Position numbers and translations under genes: made by a program. Source: Euptelea pleiosperma (taxonomy: Eukaryota; Streptophyta; Magnoliopsida; Ranunculales; Eupteleaceae). From it: 64,000 nt of DNA. The notes beneath the pieces were generated by a model. That model saw only the letters and a program-made list of their open reading frames with translations. It searched no databases and had not been told where the DNA came from. The stretch is taken from the NCBI GenBank assembly GCA_035048495.1, contig CM068543.1, forward strand, positions 22,309,751 through 22,373,750, in the 5' to 3' direction. Every line of letters starts with the position of its first letter. The first letter of the stretch is position 1. Positions 44,784 through 56,272 of the stretch are shown in pieces.

Positions 44784-45169
44784 GAGTCGGGCTCCGTTGA
44801 AAGTTCTAAAATGACAGGGACACAATATAAGCCAGGTGGCACACTATTATAGGACTCTGATTGTATGGATGTTTGTCCTATCCCATGGTAGACCTACAAA
44901 CCAAAAATCAGCCTGATTAGTGATTTATAAGTGTTGCATCTTTGTACCTCAAATACTGCTCAAATTCCCACGGTTGAGATCATCCCATGAACATAAGTCC
45001 AATCCAAAGCCTATAAATGACTAATCGGGCTGATTTTTGGTTTGTAGGTCCACCATGGGAGAGGACAAACATACATACGGTCAGAGTTCTATAACAATGT
45101 GCCACGTGGCTTTTATTGTGTCCCTGTCATTTTGTCTATCATTTTAAATCTGTCAACGGTGCCCAACCC
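44784..45169. mobile_element. Palindromic MITE with 9-bp target duplication
   Basis: 386 bp flanked by the perfect 9-bp duplication tactttcta (44775-44783 and 45170-45178), a MULE-type length. Ends are GAGTCGGGCTCCGTTGA and, read from the right, GGGTTGGGCACCGTTGA. The two halves are extended inverted copies: ccaaaaatcagcctgatta on the left against its complement on the right. No coding potential. Best-defined member of the family repeated across 44-64 kb. Confidence 0.9.
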
Positions 45170-45178
45170 TACTTTCTA

Positions 45179-46190
45179 TCATACAAACTTTTTTTTTCTG
45201 TAGAACTTTTTGTTGATCACCATATAGAGCATAAAATGAAAAAAAAAATATTATCCATGTATCTTCTTGTGGCATTTTGGGTCCATTAAAAATTTGCCAC
45301 GTGCATGCCAAAAAAGTATAGTTGACTCAGATTTATTGAAAACTTGAGTCAAGTTATTTGTTGACTTTGTGATGCGCACATGGCACATTTTATTTGACCC
45401 AGAATGGCACAATGAGGAGATCAACTTCAAACAAAAAAAAAACGATTTAAATTAGATTAGATAAGTTTCTTGCTTTAGGGTTTAGATTTAAATTACATTA
45501 GTTAAGTTTTTTGCTTTAGGGTTCAGGGGTTGCAAAGCGGACGCCCAAGAATGCCTTTGCTCAAGGTTGCTTAGAAAATGATGCATTTGTGTGAATACCT
45601 CAAAGCTGTTTAAGGTGCTAGAAGAGGCAGTGCACGTGTGATAGTGGGGGCTTTTTGGAAGAAGGGCAAAATAGAAGAGGTCCTACTGTACTAGAACCGG
45701 AATCAAATTTGTCAGTTCTTATTGGTTTTGGTTCTTATCAGTTCCATTTCTCAAAAAGATGGATCCGGAATCGGAACCAATTGTTTAGTTCCGGTCGGCT
45801 TCAATACCAGGTATATCAGTTCCAATCTTGATAATATGGCAATTTTAACACTATTTATATATTTAACATTATATTTATATATCGGTTTCAGTTCAATTCC
45901 AATTCCAATTCTGGTTCCTATCAGTTCGGTTCCTATATCAAACTACCCAAAATTGGAACCGTTATTATCGTTCTGGTTCTTTTTAGTTGGTTTCAAAAAA
46001 TGTAGAAGCAAAACTGGAATTTCGGTTCGAATTTCGGTAAAACGGGTACAAATTGACACCCCTAGTATAGGAACAACACTTATAAACTAGGTTCTCTCAA
46101 CCGGAAGCCATGCTGGGGTGTTTCAATTGCTATCCTTGATCTCTAGATTTGACAAAATGATAATTGGCATTGTCATTTTGGGGGAGGTTG
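45179..46190. other. Intergenic; contains a ggttcc-rich MITE-like repeat
   Basis: 45690-46070 is dominated by short ggttc/gaacc words (gaaccggaatc, ggaatcggaacc, ggttcctatcagttcggttcc) and ends aattgacacccctagtatagg, a terminal sequence common in plant hAT MITEs (read inverted as AGGGGTGTCAATTTG). The left end is unclear. The rest is AT-rich and non-coding. Confidence 0.45.
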
Positions 46191-46194
46191 CATC

Positions 46195-46505
46195 TAGCGA
46201 CTGTTTCCTGGAATGATGTGTAAAAAAAGGCTATGATACACCCTTTCGGGCCCACTGAGCTTTTGAATGTTTGGTCCACCTCTTAGTGGAATTACATACC
46301 AAAAATCAACCTAGTTGGTGATTTCTAGCCATGTGATTCGAGCATGTTTTCATCATGGGCATGGAACACAGGTCTGTTCATAAACGTCCGATGAAAAAGT
46401 GCTCAAATCCAACAGTTAGAAATCATCAATCAGACTGATTTTTGGTGTATAGATCTACCAAGGTGGGGGCCAAATGTTCATGGTTCAGTGGACCCAAAAG
46501 AATGT
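46195..46505. mobile_element. Palindromic MITE family member
   Basis: Shares the family core: gggcccactga, atgtttggtccacc, ccaaaaatcaacc, tgatttctagcc in the left arm and its complement (gaaatcatcaatc, tgatttttggtg, gtagatctacc-like) in the right arm. Ends and target duplication are not clear. Confidence 0.6.
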
Positions 46506-46855
46506 ACCACCTAGCATTTTAAGTCATTTCCATATCAAACTTGAGAAGCAAAATTCTGTATCATAGAACAAGTTGATGTTGTGTAAGATATGCACTTTTG
46601 CAATTGATGGAGCAATGCTCGACCTCGATAAGATGGAGAGAGCAAGCTCACCTCGTTGGTAACAATGGAGGACAGCAAGTCCTCAAGTCTTGATGGGGAG
46701 GAGCTCCAAGCTCTCTCAATCTTTTTCTTCTTTGTTTTCTCTTCAAACAAAAACTATCCCCAATTCCTAACAAGTTAGGTTTTATTCTAAAATTCTACTC
46801 TGAGAACTAATTCTAGCAATAGAATTGTCTTACAAAATCTCCCCCCCTCCCCCTC
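46506..46855. other. Non-coding spacer
   Basis: No repeat partner and no coding block recognised; a C-rich run lies at 46841-46855. Confidence 0.5.
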
Positions 46856-47107
46856 CACATAGAAGATGAATCGATCCGTATCCCCCCATCAGCCCATTCT
46901 GAAATTTCTAACCCCATCAAATGTGGGTTTCAAGTTACATGGTAAAAATCGACAGTCCATAATTCTTCAACTTCTAAACCAGTCTACGAATATCGGAATG
47001 ATTTGAATTTTTACGAGGATGATCTCCTCACCATAGAGATCATCCTCACCAAAACATCTTCTATGTGGGTATGCCAAATGGTTGTCCCCTCGATCCCGAC
47101 CCTTTCC
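46856..47107. mobile_element. Foldback element (cacatagaagatgaat ends), copy 1
   Basis: Terminal inverted repeat CACATAGAAGATG at 46856, inverted as CATCTTCTATGTG ending at 47067. An inner palindrome, ggatgatctcctcacc / agagatcatcctcacc, lies at about 47020-47050. Shares its interior, in reverse orientation, and its right flank (aaatggttgtccc, gatcccgaccctt) with the element at 54426-54720. Confidence 0.65.
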
Positions 47108-48000
47108 ATAAAGATCAAAATATCCTTAAAACCATTTCCAAATACTACCAGTATTAATGCATTGGATCCCATCAAACCTCTGCAGTTAACTGTTCTTGGA
47201 CGAGAGTAGTACTAGATGGATGACCTCTTTGGTAATCCTCGTGTTGCACCCCTCGAAACCATTTTTACTTATAAATGATCGACAATGGCCAAATTTAAGT
47301 CATCAGTGGCCCACACGACAATAGCTTTAATACTTTGAAGGTCCCTATGTGCTTATTTAGCTTTTCCCTGTGGTTTTCTAACCAGGTTATTGGTGTTTTC
47401 TCATCATCACAATTGCATTACCATATGGAGAGATTAGATTAAGAAATCTTCAAGATGGAGCTGCTTTGTGAACTAGGCATTAAATATTTTCACTGTTCAT
47501 GCTCTTGTATTGATCTACAGGGGTCAGAAATGGCAGACCCAGCTAAGCTATACTGTTTTCAGTTTTAATCTTTTGTTGTTTTTTTCTTCATTCCCACTTC
47601 AGTCTTGATTTTCAAAACAACCTTTTTTCTTTAGTTTGGTCTAGTGTTTTTCCTTCTCTTATGACCCATAGATCTTCAAAATATTTGCAAACAAACTAGT
47701 TTCCCAGTTGGGTTCTTAGTTGTTTCTCTTTTCTCTTCATGGACGGTCAGGATAAACTAGTTTTTATTTTATTGAAAATTGCGTACTACCTGGAGTTGGA
47801 GATGATTTTTTTTCCTAGGATAATACAAGGGTAAAATAATTTTTTTTTATAAATCCAAACTGATATATTAGAAAGATCTCAAAGCAATAACAAGGAAATG
47901 GTGTAAACTGCCAAAAAAAAAAAAAAAGAACAAAGAAACCGGAGCACCGAACTCTCCAAAATTACATCAAAACTGAAAATCATATCCCCAAAGAAAGTAC
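47108..48000. other. Intergenic, no gene seen
   Basis: Stops in all frames, several T-rich runs, an A-run at 47909-47925. Nothing recognised on either strand. Confidence 0.5.
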
Positions 48001-48007
48001 CTATCAG

Positions 48008-48205
48008 CTCAGGGAAGATGCTACATCTTGGTCATCAATTCCAAAAATCCAACTGTGGTTTTGATTTGACAAAAATTTTCACCCCACATCTTAGGTGTCG
48101 ATTCCGAAAATCCAACGGTGGTTGACAGTGCTGATCTGGCATTAACTTTTGTCAAATCAAAACTACCGTTGGATTCTTGGGCTCGACGCCCAAGATGTCA
48201 GGTGG
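48008..48205. repeat. Small foldback repeat
   Basis: Left arm ctacatcttggtcatcaattccaaaaatccaac and ttttgatttgacaaaa (48020-48072); right arm ttttgtcaaatcaaaact and gttggattcttgggctcgacgcccaagatg (48150-48200). A third partial copy of the arm lies between them (catcttaggtgtcgattccg, 48092-48120). Non-coding. Confidence 0.6.
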
Positions 48206-49870
48206 AATTTTCTGTAAAAAATTTACGTCCACAGATCTTGACGCTTTGAAAATATGGATGAAATAAGAGGTGAAGAAATCAAGTAAAAACAAAGGGGCAG
48301 TTTTTGAATTTTGGAAATTTAATACACTGACGTGTTTTTAATACATAGGTCAGTAGGTACAGAAGAGTGCTACTTGGCACATTTTAAAGCACCCCACAAC
48401 AACAGGAGAGAACTGCAGCAAAAAACAAAAAAAAAAACCAAATTCATCCTTTCTTGCATTTTTTTCTCTATTAAGGCAACCCCTTGTTGGGCTGGCCTAA
48501 CAAGTACACTAATGAACTTTTGCTATTCCTTTTGTACCGAGATTACAACTTTTTGGGATCCACCTGAGATGAATCAACATCCACCACAAGCTGATCCATC
48601 ATTGACACTCACCAGATCCGTCTTGCCAGTCTTTTTCCATCAGCTTCTTTCACCAGTTTCCCGAGCATGGGTCTCAGAGATCCACCAGATCCATGTTGTG
48701 ACGAGGAAAGATCTACCTTGGGGTGGATGGACTACATCCACTTCAGAAGCACGATGGATCTCGTAATGGCTACTTTTTAAATTACCCATTAAATGAAAGC
48801 TCTTGATCTGAAACAACAGTCCGATTACGAACCTGTGCCTAATGTACATTGTCCGAATATGATTAGCTGAGCAACATGTGGGGCACTCATATCATGAATG
48901 GATGCATGATGCAAAGTGGGCTTCCTTTTCTCTGTTTAAATGAATATCTAAAACAGAGAATCAATAATTTCACTTTATAACAGCACAAATTGACACACTA
49001 GAAAGAAGAATCATTTGGGAAGAAACCTGTACATTATTAAAGACTCGAGTCTTTTAAGATCCCTACTACCAGTCAGCCTATTTTAAAGTCTACTACAAGT
49101 TCAAGTTATTCCTGCTGAAATTCTGAAACAATATTATTGACTCTTTTTCAAAAGCATTCTCTATCATTTGTCAGCATACACTAAATTTGATAATGGGCAA
49201 TATCGCAATAACTTTGCCCTACATATGAACATTCAACTATTTCTAACAGTTTGTATGGTCATTCTAATACCACCCCATTCCCATTGCACCAAACTTCTTT
49301 GCTGGCCCTCAAAAGCCCATTGTGGCTGCAAAAAAGTTGCTTTCAAGTTTTCTGTATCTCTGTTTTGCAATTGATGCTAGTAAACTAAATAAATTTATGT
49401 AGATGAGTTCATAACAGACTCAGAAGTTTTTGATTTGCAACACAATCCATATAAAAGCAAGAACTTTAATAAAGATTATACCCTCTTAATAGGCACACCT
49501 GCATTCGTATTGAGATACTAAATCTGCCTGGTTAAATTAATTTCCTATTATTTCTCAGAAAAAACAGAAGAGAGAAAGACATTTTCTATTACTCGACATC
49601 CCAGTTGATCAATCAAATAAGAAAAAGGATGACCAAAATAAAGCCTGATTTCAAGCACTGACCTTTGTTTTCTTCAGACCCCAGAAGCTGTGTGCTTTGA
49701 AACAATCAATATTGCATGACCTGACCACTCTCATCATATCTCCATAGCTGCCATTATTCGATTCCAACAGTAAACAAAACAAAATATTTATATTTATATA
49801 TACATTGTGTCACACTGACCAATGGATTAAAGAAAGAAAAACAGAAAACAGAAAGATACTCTTAGCCAGT
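48206..49870. other. Sequence downstream of the ABHD17-like gene
   Basis: No confident gene. This includes the likely 3' UTR of the minus-strand hydrolase gene directly left of 49871. A 144-codon plus-strand ORF (48332-48766) has no recognisable composition or domain and I treat it as chance. Confidence 0.5.
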
Positions 49871-52705
49871 CTAAGTTTTATCTGACCGATCAATGCTGTT
49901 CCTTGCTCTCTCTGGCTGGTCCATGCTGTTCCTACCCTTTGCTCTCTCGGGATGGTCCATGCTGTTCCTAGTGTTCTCAGGGCAATCCACGCTCGTTCTT
50001 GATTTATCTACTATCCCATCCGTGCTGGCTCTTGACTTCTCTCTATGGTCTGTGCTTGGCCTGGGCTTCTCTCTTTGGTCCATACTCGGCCTAGACTTCT
50101 CTCTCTGGTCCATGCTCGGTCTGGACTTCTCTCTGTGGGTTGTGCTGTTGTGAGGAGACTCTGCCTGATCTGCAGCCTGCCCAGATCCATTTTTGAGGTG
50201 TGGTGCTATTTCGATGGCTGACATGAACTTCTTGAGATGCCTTAGGTATTCTGGGTAGAGTTCCAAGTTACAGTGGTTCCCTCCTTTAAGCCACAGAGGT
50301 TCATACTTCTCTTTGCAGAGCTCCCAAAGGTTCTTACCATGGGAGCAGTCCACAACTTCGTCTGCCGTTCCCTGCAAGCACCAGAAACACAGTCAAATAG
50401 CTAGACAAGTGATCTCACTTTACCTGACTCAGCAGTAAATTGCACAACAAATGTAAAGTTCCAGGTTTTCGACACTATAGCAATAGGTCCTCTTCATGAG
50501 GAGAAAAGTCACATCAAGTTTCAAGGAAAACAGGCATGCACCCTACTAGGGTGTAAATGAACAGGGCCTGGATCTCGCTTTTGCTAAATTTTGAATAGGC
50601 CTGATCGATAAAAACCTCTCATGAGCCAGACCGTTTACACCCCAACACCCTACCAACCTGGAATGAATTGGCTGGTGTTCACCATATTTCCTAAAGAGTA
50701 TTATCATATTGTTATGCCCATTTACAAACTCACTAAACAAGTTAAGTTGTGTGCATTAAAAGTGGGCATAAATCTCACTGTGAATTAAAATTCAGACTCA
50801 TAGTAGACTGCAGGAGTAGACATATGTCTCTGTATGTCCATCACCCCATGACTTATATGCATTAACCTGGACAGTTCAACCAAGGGAGACCTTTAGTTGG
50901 AGGCAATCCAAGATGCATATCAACTGGATGGTCTTAACAGGGAATTTGAAACATTAAACTTGGAAACAATGTTTAAACTTGGTGGCGGGAGACACTTAGT
51001 TGGACACATCCAAGATGCATATCAACTGGATGATCTTAACAGGGAATTTGAAACATTAAACTTGAAAGCAATGTTTTTAAACTTGAAATGTGGCGAGATG
51101 CTTTAGCGTAAGCCAAACGAGCAGAAGCTATTAAATGATACTAATAAAAGTAAATAATAGGATCAGTTTAACAAAAAAAGGATAAATATAGGAAATTATG
51201 AAAATAAAAATGATCTTATCTGCATGATGTTTTAAACTGTTGTTATTACTCATTTGCCCTATAACATCGACTAAGGGTCAGGGTGAAAAACAACAGAAAA
51301 GGAAACTAATTGACGTTTTTAAGGTACAACCACCTGAAATTGACACCACCAGCATACGTGAGGAACACGCCTCTGACACGGCATTAAAAAGGTGCAAATA
51401 GTGTGAATCATACACCTTTTCTAAAGCCTAGATGAATGGATATATGCCTCATGAGCTTATTTGGGGAAGCCTCGCCCTAAGGCGAGCCTCAAGACGTAAG
51501 CCTCAAAAGCCTTTTAAAACACCACTTAGTGCATATAGTTGAACACACTGTCGATTAACCATGCTATTACGGTATCGACCATATCATGCTGACACTCCAT
51601 ATTTAGTTTCGGCAACATGTACAATGAAATCAAACCAGCACAGAAAGTATCGGAGAAGAAATACTCACATGAATTATCAATACAGGGCAATTGACCAATG
51701 GAATTTTATCAATATTCTGCACAGAGAACAAATGGGAACTCGTTAATGAATAAACACTTTCACAGAATTATCATCACTAAAATGAAGAAGCTTCAGTTAT
51801 TATCCACATAACAGAAAAAGAGACCTTATATATGTCAAACCAGTATGTTCGCTTCGCTGGGTATATGACCCGTAGGCCAGAAAGGATTGGACTGTGGAGC
51901 ACCACAGCTCTCAATCGAGGCAACCGGGTTGCCAAATCCAAAGTGGGTCCACTACCAACTGACTGCCCATACAAGATTATGTCTTCCTCCTTCGATCCAT
52001 AAGTCTCTACAATGCATCTATAAGCCGCCTCAATGTCCGCATAAGTGTTTTGCTCGCTCGGCTATCAGTAGCGAGAAAAAGCACAAATCAATAATCTACT
52101 ACCTAATTAAACTGAAAAAAGAAACTTAATTCAATAAATCTTGACAAAGTTCCATACCTTCCCGGAAGACTGCCCGTACCCAGAATAATCGTACCTGTAA
52201 AGCATAAGAACCAAAGTAATGAATTCAAGAGACCTTCAAATGAGAGAAAACAACCATAGATTGGATTTAGGAACAAGTTTTAGATTCAAAAGTCTCTTAA
52301 ACTCATGTAATCTTCTATTACTAAAAAAAGAAGTATTATTTTACCATCGTAAGCTAAAATTTTCAAAAATTCAAAAATTTGAATCTGTGAAATTTGTACT
52401 AACCCCATTAAATTGACACGGAGGTGAACACTAAGCTCCGTAAAAAGCTCATACATCTGCCCTAGATCAGCAGCGTTTCCATGAGAATACAACACCGTCA
52501 GCGACGCGGACGGATTCTTTGCATACATCGCAACTATCTCGTTTCCTCTCTTCGTGCAGAGCTTCAACACATCTACGTTATCTTTCTGAGGAACGTCGGA
52601 AATCCTCAATTTTCCGGTCAATTTGTCGACGAAGAGCTTATACGAAGGCGGATTCGGTGGAAAAAAAGCCAATTTTGCAGCCACCGACGACTGTACAGCT
52701 CCCAT
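49871..52705 (-). CDS. ABHD17: ABHD17-like alpha/beta hydrolase (serine hydrolase, depalmitoylase family)
   Basis: Five minus-strand exons join in phase: 52404-52705, 52158-52194, 51825-52061, 51669-51716 and 49871-50371, giving 374 residues, with GT-AG introns throughout. Animal ABHD17 enzymes remove palmitate from membrane proteins; the plant role is inferred from family. The N-terminus [20 protein letters not shown] is typical, and Gly2 could be myristoylated. The fold shows [14 protein letters not shown] (oxyanion region), [24 protein letters not shown], the nucleophile elbow YGQSVGSG (Ser147), [12 protein letters not shown] (Asp212) and GGNHCNLE (His241). Residues of about 280-370 are a hydrophilic tail of imperfect ten-residue repeats ([10 protein letters not shown] type) rich in Ser, Arg and Asp, likely disordered and phosphorylatable. 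No break seen; the gene looks functional. Confidence 0.93.
50372..51668. other. Intron 4 of the ABHD17-like gene, with a 103-bp tandem duplication
   Basis: A 1297-bp intron. Two direct copies of about 100 bp begin at 50886 and 50989 (shared gagac, cttagttgga, atccaagatgcatatcaactgg, ttaacagggaatttgaaac). A GC-richer repeat fragment (cctcgccctaaggcgagcctcaag) lies at about 51471-51495. No inserted coding element. Confidence 0.7.
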
Positions 52706-53030
52706 TTCGAATAGAAAATCAAGAAAAACGCAAAAATGCGATCTTTTTAGTTTTTTATTTTTCCTATCAAATTGGAGGGTGGAAACGGCGTCGTAATCTC
52801 ACTTTTTTGCATCGAATGCAACCAAAGTTCGTCGATTGCGAATTTGCAAGGAGAGAGAGAACAATGATTTGGGATTGGAGATGGGAATTTAGGCTAAGGT
52901 TAGCGTGTTGGATTTCGAGCAGATAGGTGGTAATGGACTAGGGTTATGAATTTGTAGATATTTGTTGGTTTTGGCAGGGCTTCAAGAGAGTGATCAGACA
53001 AAGACAGAGAACGAGGGATTTCCGGACTCC
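52706..53030 (-). promoter_or_regulatory. 5' flank of the ABHD17-like gene
   Basis: Expected to hold the 5' UTR and promoter. There is no clear TATA box. A MITE starts within about 330 bp upstream of the start codon. Only position supports this call. Confidence 0.35.
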
Positions 53031-53033
53031 ATA

Positions 53034-53275
53034 GAGGCACGTGGCACACTCGAGAACACTGACTGTACGGATGTTTGACGCGAAGCAACACACCAAAAAT
53101 CAGCCAGATTGGTGATTTCTAACCGTTTGATTTAAGTGTTTTTCCTGGGTTGATTTTCAACTGGGATTTTAGCAGGGGTACTGAGATCCAACAGTTGAAT
53201 TTTGGTCTGTAGGTCCACCTGGGGATGGGCCAAACCTTTCGTATGGACAGTATCCTCTAAGAGTGTGCCAAATGG
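53034..53275. mobile_element. Palindromic MITE family member, diverged
   Basis: Left arm cacgtggcacactcgagaacactga ... ccaaaaatcagccagattggtgatttctaacc, centre tgggttgattttcaactgggatttt, right arm gtaggtccacctggggatgggccaaacc ... cctctaagagtgtgcca. It is missing part of the right inner arm. No target duplication resolved. Confidence 0.65.
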
Positions 53276-53630
53276 GAAAACACAATCAAGAGGCTTCACC
53301 AAAAGAGAGAAAAATCTTATATTGGCACTTTGAACGTCACGTGGGGTAAACGTGAGTGTCATGTGAACGTCGTGTGGCAACCCAAGTTTTGGCTTTGAAG
53401 TAGTAATAGATAATAGACAATGGATATAATTTCAATTGAAACTTAAGTAATTAAAATTCAACTACTTTCTAACCAAATAAATAATAAGTCTACTTATTAG
53501 ATGGTTGGGATTGGTAAAGATGAGCAAAAATATTAAATAAGATGATCATTGGATCGGAGGTCCCACTGAAAATGAAGTCCACATTTAATAAACTATTTTT
53601 TTGTTCTTGCAGATAGCGATATTTAATGAA
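53276..53630. other. Non-coding spacer
   Basis: AT-rich. A block aattcaactactttctaaccaaataaataataagtctacttattagatggttggga at 53456-53512 recurs at 55511-55567 and 55572-55632, so it is a dispersed repeat; no gene. Confidence 0.55.
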
Positions 53631-53638
53631 GTATTGGG

Positions 53639-54006
53639 CAATGTTTAAAGGAGGCCGTTTTAACGGTTTAACGGACTGGGGGCCTTACCGTTTAAAAGGA
53701 TTGAAACGGCCAGGGGCAAAAATGGAAAAAAAATTAAAAAACGGAAAAAATGGATTTTAACGGTTTTAACAGAAAAAATGGTGCTGAAATTCAAAATTTG
53801 AAATTTAAAGAAAAATAATAATAGAATTAAACGAAAACTTAACGGATTTTTTTTCAAAAAAAATCAGAATTTAACGGCTGTTAAAAAAAGAAAAAAAACG
53901 GCCGTTTAATTTAAAGCGTCAAAACGCGTTTAAACGGAAACGGGCTTGGGTTGTTACTATTTAAACGGCCGTAAAAACCGTTTAAACAGCCATTTTTAAA
54001 ACCATA
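53639..54006. mobile_element. hAT-type foldback MITE, copy 1
   Basis: 368 bp flanked by the 8-bp duplication gtattggg (53631-53638 and 54007-54014). Ends CAATGTTTAAAGGAGGCCG and, read from the right, TATGGTTTTAAAAATGGCTG. The interior is built of repeated aacggccgtttaa-type words, giving extensive palindromy. No ORF. Confidence 0.8.
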
Positions 54007-54014
54007 GTATTGGG

Positions 54015-54425
54015 TGCCTAAGTTTTATTTTTTTTATAGGAAACTAATAGTGCACTGCCTGCAACGAAGTTTTGGCTTTAAAATTGTAATAGATAGATAG
54101 AAAACTATAACCTAGGCCCTGCTTGGTTCACTGCAAATTGAGTACAATGCACAAACTTGCTACAATTTTAGGATTGAAAGTGATTAGTTGGAGGTTTTCA
54201 ATGAACTGCCCTGCAAGTGGGGTTGACAAGTCCTTACAGAGCCCTTAACAAAATAGATGCAAGGAAGTGGAGCCCAAAAACTGCTGCAAAGCAAGTGCAT
54301 TGTGTTAGCTCAACATTTTTTTTTTCAAAAGAAAAAATTAATAATAATAATAATAACAACCACCGTGATTATTTTTTTTTATTATTATTATCTTTTTATT
54401 TCTTTATTTTTAGTTTTATAAATTT
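54015..54425. other. Non-coding spacer with simple repeats
   Basis: Holds a poly(T) run and (ataat)n/(ttatta)n simple sequence at 54340-54395. It begins a block (ccctgcttggttcactgcaaattg, 54118) whose inverted counterpart lies at about 55440-55480 (cagtgaaccaagcagggcc), so the whole 54118-55480 stretch may be one larger foldback. Confidence 0.5.
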
Positions 54426-54720
54426 CACATAGAAGATGAATCAATGGCTGATTTTTGGTGAGGATGATCTCTTAGGCGAAGAGATCATCCTCACAAAAAT
54501 TCAAATCATTCCGATATTCATAAACTGGTTTGGAAGTCGAAGAATTATGGATTGTCTATTTTTACCGTGCAACTTGAAAACCACATTTGAGGGGGTTAGA
54601 AATTTCAGAATGTGTTGATTTTTTGTGGGGGTGATCTATATACTCACCAAAAATCAGCCATTGATTCATCTTCTAGGTGGGTACACTAAAATGGTTGTCC
54701 CTCAGATCCCGACCCTTTTT
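54426..54720. mobile_element. Foldback element (cacatagaagatgaat ends), copy 2
   Basis: A long inverted end, CACATAGAAGATGAATCAATGGCTGATT, at 54426, returns inverted as aatcagccattgattcatcttctaggtg ending at 54679. Interior holds aagagatcatcctcac. Shared with the copy at 46856, including the right-hand tail (atggttgtccctcagatcccgaccctt). Confidence 0.7.
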
Positions 54721-54820
54721 TATATAGCTGGTCGGGGTCCCCTAACCCAAGCTTTCCCCTCCAAAACAACAATAATAATAACAATGATAATAAAATAATA
54801 ATAATAATAATAATTATAAT

Positions 54821-55186
54821 CAACGTTTAAAGGGGGCCATTATAACGGTATAATGGACTTGGGGCATTATCATTTTTTCCGTTTAAGAACCTTTGTTACA
54901 AATTTTAACACTCAAGGGCAAAAAGGAAAAATAAAGGGGAAAACGGAAAAAAATGGTGCTGAATTCAAAATTCAAATTTGAATAAATTAAAATAACAGAA
55001 AATAACTGAAATAACGGCCATTTTTTAAAACAAAATTTTTCAGAAAATAACGGTCGTTATAACGGAAAAGAATGAAAAATAATGTCAATTATAACAAAAA
55101 TAAAAGCCGTTATTTTTAAGTCTTTTAACTGTACAAACGTAACGGGGGAGGTCCGAATCCGTTATAACGGCCATTTTTAAACTATG
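54821..55186. mobile_element. hAT-type foldback MITE, copy 2
   Basis: 366 bp flanked by the 8-bp duplication attataat (54813-54820 and 55187-55194). Ends CAACGTTTAAAGGGGGCCATTATAACGG and, read from the right, CATAGTTTAAAAATGGCCGTTATAACGG. It is the same family as the element at 53639-54006 with AT-richer words (gttataacggcc). Confidence 0.85.
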
Positions 55187-55194
55187 ATTATAAT

Positions 55195-56263
55195 AATTAT
55201 AATTAATAAGAATAATAATAATGAAATCAACAATCATAACAATAATATTACAATAGTAATTTTATTGTGCATTTTTTTTTGTAAAATTAAAAAATAAAAT
55301 AATCCATTGCATTCATTTGCAATGCACTACCAACCAATCAGCTAAAATTCATTTGCATCTATTTATATGGCATGAACCAAACAGTTGTAATTGACCTACA
55401 TGGCAAGTGATTGCAACACAATTCATTGTATTTGCACTAAAGTGCAAAATGGACCCAAGTGCAGTGAACCAAGCAGGGCCCTAATTCTTACTTTCAATCA
55501 AACCTTAAATAATTAAAATTCAACTACTTTTTAACCAAATAAATAAATAGTCTACTTATTAGATGGTAAATAATTAAAATTCATCTACTTTCTAACCAAA
55601 TAAATAAATAGTCTACTTATTAGATGGTTGGGATTGGGAAGGATGAGCAAAACTTGTACCTCATAGGCCTAAATTATTAAACAAGACTAATTAATTCATA
55701 TTTCATAACACCATTATACTAATCATCAGATTGGGAGGCGCCGAGGCGGGAGGTCCCACTGAACATGCAGTCCACAATCTCATTGATCTGGAATAATCTG
55801 CATAGTTGAAAAAATGGGCCACCGTGACATAGTTGCAATGTTATATAATGTGGATTGATTGGATCGATCATGCCACAAAATGTATAAGCACTAGACTGAT
55901 CGGATGGTTAATGTGAACTTTATTGAGCTAGATGCCTAGAACACACAAAGTTATATGTTATTGTACGTCTGTTTGGTCAAGTCCGAAAAGTTAGGAGTTC
56001 CGATAAATTTGTGACCTAAGTAGGGACGTTTTGGTGCATCTCCCAATTTTTCCCTTTGTCCATCGTTTGAAGGAATCATTTCTAAGAGCATCTACGACCC
56101 TACCCTGTCCTAAACACTCAAAGTAGGGTAGAAAAGTTTGTTACTTTCGCTAAAACTTTAAAAGCTCTTTAAGGGTCACCTTAAACTCCACTACTGAGAG
56201 AAAATAGAGATGGACATTGGATGGAATTAATAAAAAGATGGAGGAGAAAGGGTGAGAGGAAAT
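55195..56263. other. Intergenic, dispersed repeat blocks only
   Basis: Contains two tandem copies of the aaataattaaaattcaactacttt...tagatggt block (55508-55632) and the inverted tttggttcactgcact-type block near 55455-55480. No gene recognised. Confidence 0.5.
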
Positions 56264-56272
56264 ATTTTATAA

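Noticed and set aside
48332..48766. 144-codon plus-strand ORF
   Set aside because: Composition without any recognisable domain, no splice context and no supporting paired signals; expected by chance in this length of AT-rich plant DNA.
49893..50153. Plus-strand ORF of repeated [10 protein letters not shown] units
   Set aside because: It is the antisense shadow of the [10 protein letters not shown] repeats in the last exon of the hydrolase gene.
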